From positions 2,582,492-2,646,491 of the forward strand of contig NC_048560.1 of assembly GCF_902806685.2 (NCBI RefSeq): 64,000 nucleotides of DNA, in the 5' to 3' direction. Shown here piece after piece: positions 30,325-41,396 of the stretch (positions are counted from its first letter, which is position 1; each line of letters begins with the position of its first letter). The notes beneath the pieces are model-generated. The model had not been told where the DNA came from and searched no databases. It saw only the letters and a list, made by a program, of their open reading frames with translations. The DNA comes from Maniola hyperantus. Lineage: Eukaryota; Arthropoda; Insecta; Lepidoptera; Nymphalidae. Position numbers and translations under genes: made by a program.

Positions 30325-30768
30325 AATCTATATAATATAAAAGGAAAAGGTGACTGACTGATCTATCAACGCACAGCTCAAACTACTGGACGGATCGGGC
30401 TGAAATTTGGCATGCAGATAGCTATTATGACGTAGGCATCCGCTAAGAAAGGATTTTTGAAAATTCAATCCCTAAGGGGGTGAAATAGGGGTTTGAAATT
30501 TGTGTAGTCCACGCGGACGAAGTCGCGAGCATAAGCTAGTCTATATATATAAAAGGAAAAGGTGACTGACTGACTCACTGACTGACTGATCTATCAACGC
30601 ACTGCTCAAACTACTGGACCGATCGGGCTGAAATTTGGCATGCGGATAGCCATTATGACGTAGGCATCCGCTAAGAAAGGATTTTTGAAAATTCATCCCC
30701 TAAGAGGGTGAAATAGGGGCTTGAAATTTGTGTAGTCCACGCGGACGAAGTCGCGAGCATAAGCTAGT
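30325..30768 (-). repeat. Two AGTC-tail family copies in direct tandem
   Basis: Copies at 30325-30541 and 30542-30768, both TATATAAAAGGAAAAGGTGAC to GGACGAAGTCGCGAGC, close in sequence. Suggests local tandem duplication or repeated insertion at the element end. Confidence 0.7.
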
Positions 30769-30892
30769 ACCTAATATTTTCCAGGCCAAATTTCGGCAAT
30801 AAATTTTTAACGGATTCTAGCCAACTATACTTAAAAATTTATAATTACTAAATTCTGGTCTGGTGGAATAGAAACTCACATGAATACAAATA

Positions 30893-31390
30893 AAGGATGT
30901 TACCAGAACGCAAGCAAAAACTTAGCGTTATTGTTATAGTACCTACCTAAACACAAACTAATACCAATAACCATTTCCCTCATTTTGTAGTTTTTGTGAT
31001 TTAGTATCTTTCAAGCCCTCAATGTATAGCGCGCAAAACTCTGAGTGGCCCACTTACGCAACGTTCGTTGACCTCTAGCGTCAGTCAAAAATATAAAATA
31101 AAACGTTTATTTTTTCAATCATCTAGTTACACACATACATGGATTTGATCTTGAACAAATTTGCGTGCTTGTTGACATAAGCATATACAATATTAAAAAT
31201 GGTACAAGATCAAGAACTGGCTATCCTAGCTAGATTTTTAGGGATAGCCAAAATGTTTGTCAAAAGTCAGATGTTTTATTTGCAATATATCGTGAAATTT
31301 TACAAAATTATAGGTTTTTTTTTGTGGTATATCAGTAATCATTAATACTATGACCTGTCTTCGTTTTTGCCAGCGTTCTGATTACACCTG
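30893..31390 (+). mobile_element. TA-flanked MITE (GGGTGTAACCAGAACGC type) with inner insertion
   Basis: Ends AAGGATGTTACCAGAACGC and GCGTTCTGATTACACCTG are degraded terminal inverted repeats matching 62266-62625. About 175 extra bases at 31088-31262, starting AAAAATATAAAATAAAACG, look like a truncated LINE or other insertion absent from the other copy. Confidence 0.6.
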
Positions 31391-31697
31391 TATACATGAA
31401 TCCTAATAACATTACACTCCTTTTTTTGTTGAGTTGTATCATAAAAAGCTAGTTACTTACTACATTTTCGTAGGGCAAATGATTTTTACATTAGTATCTA
31501 GTTAGGTACGTTACCATTTTCCGCGCCAAAGAAGTACATAAATCAATGGAATGGCCTAGAAAACATAATCCGAACGCCGCTAATGCCTTAGTAGCTTAGT
31601 TCACGTATTACTCCTGAAATTCATAGTGCAATTCTAGTCCGTGGCAATATCCAAATTGAGTTCGTGATTGAATATGACTTTATATTTCCTCTGCCTC

Positions 31698-31765
31698 TTT
31701 GGCTAGTCTAGTGGTTAGCATGTTCGACTGCAGATGACGAAGTCCTGGGTTCGGGTCGGGACAGT
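31698..31765 (+). repeat. tRNA-like SINE head
   Basis: TTTGGCTAGTCTAGTGGTTAG (A-box-like) and CCTGGGTTCGGGTCGGG (B-box-like) without a recognisable body. Confidence 0.4.
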
Positions 31766-31800
31766 AACAAGTTAGTTCGTATTGGATTTTTTTTTAAATC

Positions 31801-32121
31801 AGAAATGAGGAGATCCGTAGGAGAACTAGAGTAACCGACATAGCTCAACGGGTTGCGAAGCTGAAGTGGAAAAGGGCAGGGCACATATTATATTAGTTCG
31901 TACAACCGATAGACGTTGGGGTCCCAAGGTGCTGGAATGACTACCTCGCACCGGAAGATGCAGCGTTGGAAGACCCCCCACTAGGTGGACGGACGACATC
32001 AGACGAGTCGCAGGGAGCCGCTGGATTCAGGCGGCGCAAGACCGTGGCGTGTGGAAGTCCATACAAGAGATCTATGTCAAGCAGTGGACGTCTATTGGTT
32101 CATGATTATGATGATGATTGA
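31801..32121 (+). pseudogene. RTE LINE 3' end
   Basis: From AGAAATGAGGAGATCCGTAGG through WTDDIRRVAGSRWIQAAQDRG-like coding to GACGTCTATTGGTTCATG and a short GAT run. Relative of the copy on the minus strand at 57745-58145, with small indels (around 31885-31900) that break the frame. Confidence 0.7.
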
Positions 32122-32600
32122 ATTTTTCTGTTAAGAAATTCTCAGTACTAGCCCGGAGTTATGAAATTGGCGCGGTTTCACCCCCAAAGCCATCGGTCCT
32201 ACACTTGTTCTCTCTCCGATCGTGTCGGATTTCCGTCCCATCGGGCTATGAGAGTGAGGGAATAGAGAGTGCACCTGTGTTTGCGCACACAAGTCATGTG
32301 CACTATAATAATCTCCCGCGCAGTTGGCTATGGAGATTGGCCACCATGGCCGAAATTCGTTCGGGAGGACAGTGTATTTACGGCGCAGCGCCCACCTACA
32401 GTGTGGAGTGAAGCTGAGGCGCAGTATTTTTAGGCTGAGATCTATAGAGCGCACTTTGACTTTGCTCAGACGAATTGCTTTGCGAATAAAAAATCCTCTT
32501 AAAAATCTACATCCACGCATACAAAGTCGCAGGTATCAGAGAGTCACGTATATTTGCATCATATATCGCCTGGCAGTTGAAACTCTAAATGGATTTCTAG
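32122..32600. repeat. Repeat with CTATGAGAGTGAGGG block
   Basis: TCGTGTCGGATTTCCGTCCC, GGGCTATGAGAGTGAGGGAA, TTTGCGCACACAAG and CGCGCAGTTGGCTA. A related block occurs in reverse at 57175-57260. Open frames here share no recognisable protein motif. Confidence 0.45.
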
Positions 32601-32739
32601 TTCCACAATCGAGCAATTTCTGAGCAAAATATCAAAGCAATTTGAATCTACTATGCATACCTTGTTCGATACTACCTAGCAATGGATGATTTATGATCAT
32701 GAAATCAATTTTAGCAATGCTACCTATTTTTCCTTTTAG

Positions 32740-33078
32740 AAAAGTCAGGAAAGCCTTGGGAAAGTCCAAAAGTCATTTGTGGGTATGGGTATAACCTTTT
32801 ATAACAAAATTCCGGAAACTGTTTTAGACTTGCCTTTTAAAAGTACGGTCCCGAAAAAATCATATTTGCATAAAAGAGACGGGACTGCAAATACTTTTTT
32901 ATACATGGCATAATATTGTATGTCAAATCTTTGGAAAGAGCAACCACCGAGTTTCTTGCTGGTTCCTCTCGGTAGGAAAGGCTTTCTGAACCAGTGGTAG
33001 ATGCATCTGACGATTCAAAAATACTTGTAAAAGTTTAATTGAATAAAAAATATTTTTATTTTTATTTTATTTTATTTT
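32740..33078 (+). pseudogene. LINE 3' end with RT C-terminal remnant and 3' UTR
   Basis: The + strand reads KVQKSFVGMGITFYNKIPE, then LPFKS and KKSYLH at the LINE protein end, followed by a non-coding tail: CAACCACCGAGTTTCTTGC, ACCAGTGGTAGATGCATC, TTAATTGAATAAAAAAT and an A/T-rich end. Only the last ~45 codons remain. The tail recurs at 6430, 18235 and 41925. Confidence 0.65.
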
Positions 33079-33296
33079 CCATTCCATGAATCAAAGAAAC
33101 CATAGAGTACTATTAGATATCTTCACAGTTTAACCTTTTTAACTGGCCCTATCAATATCAGTTTTATCTAAGCCGAAAAGGGTCCAATCGGATTCCTCTT
33201 ACATCTCTAGAATACTGATAAAGGGTTCTTATATTGTCTACGATGGATTTACGATTGGAGATTTCCTAGCAACTTATCTATACTAGTCTTTATTCT

Positions 33297-33480
33297 TTTA
33301 CTAGACTAGCCGATGCCAACGGCTTCGCCCGCGTGGATTTAGGATTTTACAAATCCCGCGGGTAATCTTTGATTTCCGGGATAAAAATTAGCTTATGTCA
33401 CTCTCATGCAAATCAGGTCGATCCGTTGCTCCGTTGCGACGTGATTGAAGGAAAAACCAATAAACCAACAAACCAACACA
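33297..33480 (-). repeat. TATTATAAATGCGAAAGTGTG family, reverse copy
   Basis: ACTAGCCGATGCCAACGGC, GGGATAAAAATTAGCTTATG and ACCAATAAACCAACAAACC. The AAATGCG end is lost. Confidence 0.6.
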
Positions 33481-33482
33481 GC

Positions 33483-33852
33483 AGGTAAGTAGGTCTTATA
33501 TCAGAAGTCAAGGGTAAAATATGAAAACCGTGAATTTGTGGTTACTTCACACAAAAAAAATTAAATTGTGGTCCTGAACTAAAAATACTAATTATTAGTA
33601 TTTTTTTAATTGTGGTCATGAACTAATAATTAGTAATTTCAATTTTTGAAGTAAGATAACTATATCAAGTGGGGTTATCATATGAAAGGTATAATTGCAT
33701 TCCTGTGCATTCTAAAACAGATTTTTATTTATTTTTATGAATCATAGTTTTTGAATGTATCGTGCAAAATGTCGACAAAATACGACTGTAGTACAGAACC
33801 CTCGATGCGCGAGCCTAACTCTTTGTCTGAGTCTGACTTGGCCGGTTTTTTT
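33483..33852. repeat. GGTTCCGTACC / CCGGCCAAGTGCGAG family copy
   Basis: GTCTTATATCAGAAGTC, ATGAAAACCGTGAATTTGTGG, GTGGGGTTATCATATGAAAGG, TCGTGCAAAATGTCGAC and GACTTGGCCGGTTTTTTTT. Confidence 0.65.
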
Positions 33853-34164
33853 TAAACTATCTTAATTTGATCCTAAAGTGATAATAAACTTCCCTAACAA
33901 CAGCACCGTTGCATCAGGCAGACCGCCAAAGCTACTTTTCACAATTTTAAATAATATCTTTTGCTTAAACTTTAGTATAAACGTTTTAAACTTCTCGAAT
34001 AAACACTAATTAGAGTCGGAGCTGCTAATGCAACGCTTGAATTTCAAATTAAGTCTGTGTATCTTTCTCAGACAATATTGTTGTGCATAATTATGTTAAT
34101 TCAAATAATAATACTTACTAACTATTATTTTTAAATAATTGTTACGTTGCGGAAGTCCATGATA

Positions 34165-34461
34165 TACAATGAACCAAAAGCTTAATTTGCTATAATCCGA
34201 TGAAACAGGTCGAATCTGTATGATGCAACATGCAGCATGCGAAATGCAACGCCCGCCCTCCCACTGCTAACCATGCAGGAAGAAGCAACCACCAAGCAAG
34301 CAATACGCACCACCACCACATAGCACCACACAAATCCCAAACACACTCGACGCACGTTTCGCCCCGACACCGGAGCATGCTCAGGATATGTAGACCTTAC
34401 AATGCACAATCAATTGTGCACCATACAGATTCGACCTGTTTCAGCGCTTTTGGTTCATTGT
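34165..34461. mobile_element. Foldback/MITE-like element
   Basis: ACAATGAACCAAAAGC...TGAAACAGGTCGAATCTG on the left pairs with CAGATTCGACCTGTTTCAGC then GCTTTTGGTTCATTGT on the right. The left arm carries 20 extra bases (TTAATTTGCTATAATCCGAT). The loop contains ACCACCACATAGCACC. Half copy at 27955. Confidence 0.65.
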
Positions 34462-34496
34462 ATAATTAATTATTATATTTTTAGAAATTTTATCGT

Positions 34497-34725
34497 GTTT
34501 TTCTTATGCCCGCGACTTCGTACGCTTGGATTTAGGTTTTTTAAATCCCGTAGGAACTCTTTGATTTTCCGGGATAAAAAGTAGCCTATGTCACACTCCA
34601 GGTATTTATCTATACCCATGCAAAAAATCACGGCAATCCTTTGCACCGTTGCGATGTGATTAAAGGACAAACCAACAAACCAGCAAACCAACTAACAAAC
34701 ACACTTTCACATTTATAATAGGGGT
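34497..34725 (-). repeat. TATTATAAATGCGAAAGTGTG family, reverse copy
   Basis: TGCCCGCGACTTCGTACGC, CGGGATAAAAAGTAGCC, CCATGCAAAAAATCACGGC and CACTTTCACATTTATAATAG. Confidence 0.7.
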
Positions 34726-34776
34726 AGTGATGGAGAGCGCTAGGGAGCGTACGAGGGAAACAATAAAATCTCACAA

Positions 34777-35035
34777 GAAAGACGTGTCAAAATACACTTT
34801 GCTCAAGAGTCCTTGTGCAAAGTATTGAAAATGAAAATTTCAAATGTAAACCTCGAAACAGCGCGGCGCGACGGTTTGCGCCGAAAATGTTAGCGCGATG
34901 AATTATTGAGAGGTACAATTCAATTCGTTATTAATGACTCTTAGGGCTGTCGACAGCATAAAAATAAGACTATTCATTTTCGTACTGAAAATACATGTAA
35001 CGTGAACGTCAGTTCCAAGACTATAATTTTTACTT
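34777..35035. repeat. Local direct duplication, copy 1
   Basis: ACACTTTGCTCAAGAGTCC, AAACAGCGCGGCGCGACGG, GTTAGCGCGATGAATTATTG and AATACATGTAACGTG recur at 35306-35745. Not recognised as coding. Confidence 0.8.
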
Positions 35036-35044
35036 TTACATCTC

Positions 35045-35285
35045 TGAATATATAAAAGGAAAAGGTGACTGACTGAGTGACTGACGGACCGACTGACTGA
35101 CTGATCTATCAACGCACAGCTCAAAGTACTAGACAGATCGGGCTGAAATTCGGAATGCAGATAGCTATTATGACGTAGGCATCCGCTAAGAAAGGATTTT
35201 TGAAAATTCAACGCCCAAGAGGGTGAAATAGGGGTTTGACATTTGTGTAGTCCACGCGAACGAAGTCGCGAGTATAAGCTAGTAC
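35045..35285 (-). repeat. AGTC-tail family, reverse copy
   Basis: Lies between the two copies of the local duplication. ATATATAAAAGGAAAAGG to GCGAACGAAGTCGCGAG. Confidence 0.7.
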
Positions 35286-35305
35286 TTACATTAATATTAT
35301 TTCTT

Positions 35306-35745
35306 ATAAAAAGTGTTAAAATGACACTTTGCTCAAGAGTCCTTGTGCAAAGTATTGAAAATTATTTCAAATGTAAACCTCGAAACAGCGCGGCGCGACG
35401 GTTTGCGCCGAAAATGTTAGCGCGATGAATTATTGAGAGGTACAATTCAATTCGTTATTAATGGCTCTTAGGGCTGTCAATAGCATGAAAATAAGACTAT
35501 TTAGTAATAGAGCCTCGATAGCTCAACGGTTAAAGGAGTAGACTGAAAACCGAAAGGTCGCCGGTTCAAACCTCACCCGTTGCACTATTGTCGCACAGTA
35601 CTCCTAGCACAAGCTTTACGCTTAATTGGAGGGGAAATGGGAATATTAGTCAACATTATAAATTTGGGTAATATTTAAAAAAAAAAATCGTACAGAAAAT
35701 ACATGTAATGTCAACGTCAGTTTCAAGAATATAATTTTTAGGGTT
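35306..35745. repeat. Local direct duplication, copy 2, interrupted by a SINE
   Basis: Matches 34777-35035 closely up to AATAAGACTATT and again from TCGTACAGAAAATACATG; a SINE (35510-35688) sits between. Copy 1 shows the empty site. Confidence 0.8.
35510..35688 (+). repeat. tRNA-derived SINE (Phe-like) in copy 2 of the duplication
   Basis: GAGCCTCGATAGCTCAACGG, B box GGTTCAAACCTC, tail TAATATTTAAAAAAAAAAA. Confidence 0.8.
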
Positions 35746-36000
35746 CCGTACCTCAAAAGGAAAAGAAACCCTTATAGGATCACTTCGTTGTGTCTGTCGT
35801 GTCTATCAAGAAAATCTAAAGGATACTTCCTGTGCACTTAGAATCATGAAATTTGACAGATAGGTAGGTGTTATAGCACAAGTAAAGGAAAAAATCCGAA
35901 ATCCGTGAATTTGTGGTTACATCACAAAAAAATTCAAATGTGTTCATGAACAAATAATTAATATTTTAAATTTTCAAGATATTATGTATTTATCCACTAC
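35737..36000 (+). repeat. GGTTCCGTACC family copy
   Basis: TTTTTAGGGTTCCGTACCTC, GTCTATCAAGAAAATC, TGAATTTGTGGTTACATC. The 3' end is lost. Confidence 0.65.
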
Positions 36001-36149
36001 CAGCTACCAGATAAAGAAACAGACACACTTTCGCATTTCGTTTCAATTTAACTTAGTTTTGTGTTAAATTTCATAAAAATAGCTAAATATGTCTCTTAGG
36101 GGTTCACCGGACGATGATGATTGGTTGTGTGGTGGTACCAGCACGGCAG

Positions 36150-36235
36150 ACTATAACCTTAACCTTTCTTATTCTGAGAGGAGACCCGTGCTCAATTAAA
36201 AGTGGGCTGGCGATGGGTTGATCATGATGATGATT
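36150..36235 (+). repeat. RTE-type LINE 3' tail
   Basis: GGCAGACTATAACCTTAACC, CTGAGAGGAGACCCGTGCTC, GGCGATGGGTTGATCATGATGATG. Confidence 0.65.
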
Positions 36236-36547
36236 CAAAATAAATAAAATTTAGTTTCGGAAGTTGTGGCAACCCTACATGCGTAAAATACGCCTAAAAG
36301 CAAGTATGCTTATGATTTTGTACAATAACCCTTTTGAATAAAAACCATATTCATGAATGTTCATTGAATCCCGAGCATTCGGGCGAACATTGCCGGAATG
36401 TAGCGAAAATATCCGGAAATCGCGAAATCTTGTAATTCCGGATATTCTGCTCATTCCCGAATCAAGTTCGTTTTTCCTTGTGCCGTGATCCGCTTTTCTA
36501 GTTAAAATGTTTGATAACAAAGTATTGTCAGAGTGAATCAGTTTTTT

Positions 36548-36722
36548 TAGGGTTCCGTATCTTCAGAAAAAAGGAACCCTTATAGGAATCACTTCGTTGT
36601 CTATCTGTCTACCGTGTCTGTCGTGTGGACACAAAAAAAGTGTTATTTCTTGTACGATGGTACGGACCCCTTTCTGTGCAAATCTGAGTCGTACTTGACC
36701 GGTTTTTAGGGTTCGTGTTCCT
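36548..36722 (+). repeat. GGTTCCGTACC family copy, shortened
   Basis: TAGGGTTCCGTATCTTCAG to GTACTTGACCGGTTTTTAGG; the middle third is absent. A close reverse relative lies at 41397-41540. Confidence 0.6.
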
Positions 36723-36737
36723 TTTTTTTTATAAGTA

Positions 36738-36872
36738 TAGGTTATGCTCGCGACTTCGTCCGCCTGGACAATACAAATTTCAAACCCCTATTTCACCCCC
36801 ATAGGAGTTGAATTTTCAAAAATTCTTTCTTAGCGGATACCTACGTCATAATAGCTATCTGCATACCAAAGA
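36738..36872 (+). repeat. AGTC-tail family, partial
   Basis: GGTTATGCTCGCGACTTCG to AGCTATCTGCATACC; the AGTC end is lost. Confidence 0.6.
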
Positions 36873-37980
36873 ACAAAGGCGAGCTTCAAACAAAATTTTA
36901 CCTTGAATGCGTCTATGTAGGAAAAAATATTAATACCACAGGGGGTCCATTACTTAAACATAATCACCAAGATTTTTCATTTCAGGATCCACCAAAAAAA
37001 AGATATTAATATTTTTATATTTTGAGATTATGAAAGTAACGTAGTGGTTACATACTCTTTGGTTGGTAGTATATGCAAGATTGATGCATTAATATTATCA
37101 AGTAAAAACACTTAAGAGTTGTGTGCCCAACTCGTGAGTCAGAGACTCTGACAAGTGACATTTGCAACTGCAAATGCACGAATCACGCGCATGCGCACAA
37201 AGAGTAGCAAACGAGCACAGCTAAGATACTTACCTACTAAACAATGGTCCTTTACATGCCATTGGCATTATAGCATTGTCTATAAAAGATATTTTTCAGT
37301 ATTTAGCATGATGTACTAGTCTGTGATTATAGTTTAGTTGTTATGCACGTAAACAATTCCGATTTGACAATGGAACCAAGATCCCTATTAATTACGGATA
37401 GTTGGTAACTACCTCTTTCTTCTAGAAAGGCAATATGCAACCAATCCGGAGCAAGGCTCTCATATTTTGATAGAGCCAAAACACACGAGATAATCAGAGA
37501 GGAAGCTTGTGATTAACTAACGATAAACTAGAAACTGGAAAAAAACTGCGAATACAAATGAAATACAAGTCTTGAAGTTGTTATTTAATTTGTAGGTATT
37601 TAAATTCCTTTTAACCCAATTTTTACCATATTTTATCCTGTAAGGTTTTATCTTATTCAGATGCATATGCTATCTCTATGTTCAGATGACATTCCAATAA
37701 TCTATTAAAAATCAAAAGTTTTTATTCTTCTATTAAAAATCAGATATAAAACCTTTTTCATTTATTCTGCTTTTAATATAAACCCTCATTTAAAACAACA
37801 GCGATTATAAATACTTGTCAAGACTTTGTCAAGATAGCAATGGCAATAAGTGTTGCCATTAATTTTATTTTAATTACGACTTACAATATATAAGTTGTTT
37901 AATAGCTCTTGGATAATGCTCTATAAGAATAAAGAAAAGAAAATATTCAACTTTTTAGACGTCCAGTAAACTCAACAATA
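36873..37980. other. Unassigned sequence
   Basis: Over 1 kb with no recurrence, coding pattern or terminal repeats recognised; the longest such stretch here, and so a candidate for native non-repetitive DNA. Confidence 0.35.
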
Positions 37981-38168
37981 CAGTACCTACGCGGCAGAAA
38001 ATAATGTACATCGACCTTTAGAAAGAGGTAGCGGTTTTGTAGAGCATCGCCTCTGTCGTTAAGACTGACAAAACGTCACATAGGTATGAGTGACAGAAAC
38101 AACGCTCTACAAAACCGAAATCTCATTCTAAAGGTTGATGTACATTATTTTCTGCAGCGTACCTACTG
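37981..38168. mobile_element. TA-flanked MITE with ~65-bp inverted arms
   Basis: CAGTACCTACGCGGCAGAAA with AATGTACATCGACCTTTAG and GGTTTTGTAGAGC on the left; GCTCTACAAAACCG, CTAAAGGTTGATGTACATT and TTTCTGCAGCGTACCTACTG on the right. Flanked by TA (37979-37980, 38169-38170), as in Tc1/mariner-type MITEs. Confidence 0.8.
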
Positions 38169-38828
38169 TAAATAAGCGCGGATGTAAGTGCGATGGTTTG
38201 GTATCTAACAAGTCTAGGTATGCACTATAGTTTTGTATCGGACATTGTGTAGAGATGTTCTGGTAAAATTAAGTTGATGCATTTACGGAATATACCTAAC
38301 CATAATATTATAAATGCGAAACGGAACTACGGATTGATGTAATTTTTTGCATGATTATAGTTAAACTAGAGCCTAGAGCCGTAAAGCAAGTTTAAGCGCA
38401 GACAAATAAACTGTTCCCATTAACCAACCATTACAAACCAACTATTACATCAAAAATTGTTGTAACAAACCCTCAATAATTATTCTTTCCTTGAGCCACG
38501 TGAGGGCGAAGCTGCGGGTAATAGTTAGCACAATAATAAATATAGTTTGGAAGCATTGATTTATAAACAGTTTTATTTATTACTTAATAATAACGAAATA
38601 CCTATTTTAAAGGTAACTTTTTCTAGAGTGGCAACTCTGGTAATGTTTTGTCATTATAACCAACACCGGATATGAATTTAATCAAATAATAATTTATTAA
38701 TTTAATAATTTAATCTACGATAAAGTCTTACAAAACTAATTTTGTATAAAAAACTAACCAATTAAATTACTAAGTTTTGCATAGGTCACATTTCTAGACG
38801 CTTCCTAAAACATTCAGGTAATCCCACG
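38169..38828. other. Mostly unassigned sequence
   Basis: A degraded TATTATAAATGCGAAA-family start at about 38303-38360 is the only scrap recognised. Confidence 0.35.
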
Positions 38829-38935
38829 CCGATGTTCTTTCAGCCATATCCGTCTAGTAGTTTGCTAAGTTTGATGTACGTTGATAGATCAGTCAGTCAG
38901 TCAGTTACCTTTTCCTCTTATATATTTAGATTACG
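38829..38935 (+). repeat. AGTC-tail family, 3' part
   Basis: TTTCAGCCATATCCGTCTAG, GATAGATCAGTCAGTCAGTC, TTTTCCTCTTATATATTTAG. Confidence 0.6.
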
Positions 38936-39146
38936 TATGACTTTCACAGGAGCACACTCCACAAAACGTAGGTAGGTACAATCGCGCACAGCTACATCAA
39001 ACTGTCAATTAAAAAGTTCCTCGGAAGCTCTCGCGGATACAAACGAGCAGATTGTATCGTACGGCGGCAGTTTACGCTAATTTGGCACTTATTTATATCA
39101 TTCTCGGTAGTGTGCGGTAGGTTTAAAGGGACTTGAATGTTAGCAA

Positions 39147-39366
39147 ACTAGATGATGCCCACGAATTCGCCCGCGTGGATTAAGTTTTTTTTAATAATCT
39201 AGTGGGAACTGTTTGATTTTTTGGGATAAAAGTAGCCTATGTCCTTTCCCTGGATGTAAGCTACGTATGTACCAAATTTCATCAAAATCGGTTAAGCCAT
39301 GGGGCCGTGAAAAGCTAGCAGACAGACAGACAGACACACTTTCGCATGTATAATATTAGTATGGAT
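39147..39366 (-). repeat. TATTATAAATGCGAAAGTGTG family, reverse copy
   Basis: CTAGATGATGCCCACGAATTC, TGGGATAAAAGTAGCCTATG, AAAATCGGTTAAGCC, CAGACAGACAGACAC and TATAATATTAGTATGG. Confidence 0.7.
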
Positions 39367-39900
39367 AGACCTCTAACCTCGACGACGGTCTATGAAGAGT
39401 TCTAGAAAGCACATCTGTGTACTTACAGTTCTAAAGGTCGGCAGCAGTTTACGCTAATTTGGCACTTATTTATTTCATTCTCGGTAGTGTGCGGTAGGTT
39501 TAAAACGTCATTTCACCACACTTTTTACCACAAAACGCGAGTTCAATGCCTGTTCAACACTTGTTCAATGCGTGTTCAAATTTTTTTCAAAGCGTGTTCA
39601 ACGCATGTTCAAGTGAGAATCAAACGCTACAGAGTATAAAGTTTAGACTGCGTTGATTAAAATTTGTATACCACTCAATATTTTCTCCTTTAAAAATAAA
39701 ATTCGAAATAGGTCTTTGATGTCAAAATAAATACTTATTCTGCCCTCATTCGTTAGGCGGTATTGCCAATCAATCACTAGAAGCTCGAGGAAAAACGCCC
39801 TCTCATTAGAGGAATCGTTCCTTTATGTTATCTGTTGACAGAGGTGCCTTTGTAAGAAGTAGACTAGAGCCACGTTCAGGGAGACGCGAATTTTGTGTTG
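39367..39900. other. Unassigned sequence with a short internal duplication
   Basis: GGCAGTTTACGCTAATTTGGCAC occurs at 39066 and again (GGCAGCAGTTTACGC) at about 39440, each followed by TTATTTATTTCATTCTCGG-like sequence. TGTTCAA motifs repeat at 39541-39610. Confidence 0.4.
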
Positions 39901-39904
39901 TTTT

Positions 39905-40175
39905 TTTTTAAATAGAGATAGCGAGCAAACGTTGCAGGCGGGTCATCTGATGTTAAGTGATTACCACCACCCATGAACATTTGCAGCACCAGAGGAACCG
40001 CAGATGCGTTGCCGGCCTTTTAGGAATTTATTGGTCCGCCCCTTGAATAACCCCATGTTGTAATCTAGTGGGAACACCGCCGATGGGAGTTGGTTCCACA
40101 GTTTGCATGTGCGTGGAAAGAAGGATCTGGCACAGCGGACGGTCGAAGTGCACCAGACACCCAGGTGGTGAGGGT
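39905..40175 (-). pseudogene. CR1-like LINE 3' end, second copy
   Basis: Same segment as 2733-3036: poly-T, GCGGGTCATCTGATGTTAAG, AACATTTGCAGCACCAGAGG, GTTGCCGGCCTTTTAGGAAT, GTTGGTTCCACAGTTTGC and GCACCAGACACCCAGG. On the minus strand it encodes the LINE C-terminus (R-T-C-K-L-W-N-Q-L-P). It lacks any upstream RT. No sizeable frame survives. Confidence 0.7.
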
Positions 40176-40600
40176 GACAAATTTGTTCCGGATTGACTAT
40201 GCTATAGGCCCTACTGGCCGCTACAGCGTCACCGGGGAGGGTGGCGAGCGCGAATAGGGATATCTACTCGTGTGGCGAAGCTCCGCCTAGGGATGAGCCC
40301 TAGGGCTCGAAGAAATAATTTGAGTAGTCGGGGGCCACGTCCTCCTAAGGGCACCTCCTGTGAGGCTTGGACGACGGCTGAGTTGATCGCGTTCGTCGCG
40401 TTCGCAACGTCGCGTCGCGTAGTATTCGTCGCTCACGCAGGACGACGTTGGGATGGGTGAAGTTGTTGGACTACTGGTTAGTCCGTACGCTCCCGAGGCC
40501 GTGGCGTGAGTCCACGTCCGGGTGACGTTAGAAATCGGGGACGTTGCGAAGCATGTTTTTCGGAAACCAGAAATCTAAGTAGGTAGCTCACATCGGCACA
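40176..40600. other. GC-rich unassigned block
   Basis: GC-rich relative to its neighbours (CCGGGGAGGGTGGCGAGC, GGGGGCCACGTCCTCC). It may continue the LINE upstream on the minus strand, but no motif was read in it. Confidence 0.35.
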
Positions 40601-40647
40601 GCGCCCGCTCTATCCTGCTTCTGGTGCTGCACGAGTCGTTCATTGTT

Positions 40648-40866
40648 AGGTCAACGAACGTTGCGTAAGTAGGCCACTCGAAGTCAATGCCGCGTCGTAG
40701 GCGTTGACCCGAGTTTTGGACGCTATACATTGCGGGTTAGCAAAATGCTAAAATCACTAAAACTACAAAATGAGGCAACTGGTTATTGGTTGCTACTGGG
40801 TATTGGATTGTGTTTAGGTAGTATAACAATAACGCTAAGTTTTTGCTAGCGTTCTGTTTACACCCT
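40648..40866 (-). repeat. GGGTGTAACCAGAACGC MITE family, partial reverse copy
   Basis: AACGAACGTTGCGTAAGTAGG, AGTTTTGGACGCTATACATTG, CTAAAACTACAAAATGAGG and TTTGCTAGCGTTCTG end. Confidence 0.65.
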
Positions 40867-41167
40867 TATAATGCATTATGATCGGAAATCTAAGTAAGTA
40901 GATACATACATTAATTATTTTAAGACCGTTTTATTTACTTTCGCCCTAAACTATATTATGAGTATAAAACATTTTTATGTTCTCACAAGTTTTTACGCAC
41001 CACTTATCAACTTTATTTTATGGCATATAAAAATCATAACATATTCCCGCCGTGGCTTCGCTCGGATAGGATTTCTAAAAATCTCGTCAGGATACGTTAA
41101 ACGATTATAGAAACAACCTTATAAAATCTTTCGTTTGTAGAGCCTGCAGTTTATGCTGTATCTTCTC

Positions 41168-41384
41168 TAAATATATAAAAGGAAAAGGTGACTGACTGAC
41201 TGACTGATCTATCAACTCACAGCTCAAACTACTGGATGGATCGGACTGAAATTTGGCACGCAGATAGATATTATGACGTAGGCATCCGCTAAGAAAGGAT
41301 TTTTGAAAATTCAACCCCTAAGGGGGTGAAATAGGGGTTTGAAATTTGTGTAGTCCACGCGGACGAAGTCGCGAGCATAAGCTA
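41168..41384 (-). repeat. AGTC-tail family, reverse copy
   Basis: AATATATAAAAGGAAAAGG, CAACCCCTAAGGGGGTG, CGGACGAAGTCGCGAGC. Confidence 0.7.
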
Positions 41385-41396
41385 TAAAAAAGGAAC

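Noticed and set aside
32118..32623. Overlapping frames of 97-129 codons as a host gene
   Set aside because: The DNA block recurs in part in reverse at 57175-57260 and the frames share no motif; dispersed repeat.
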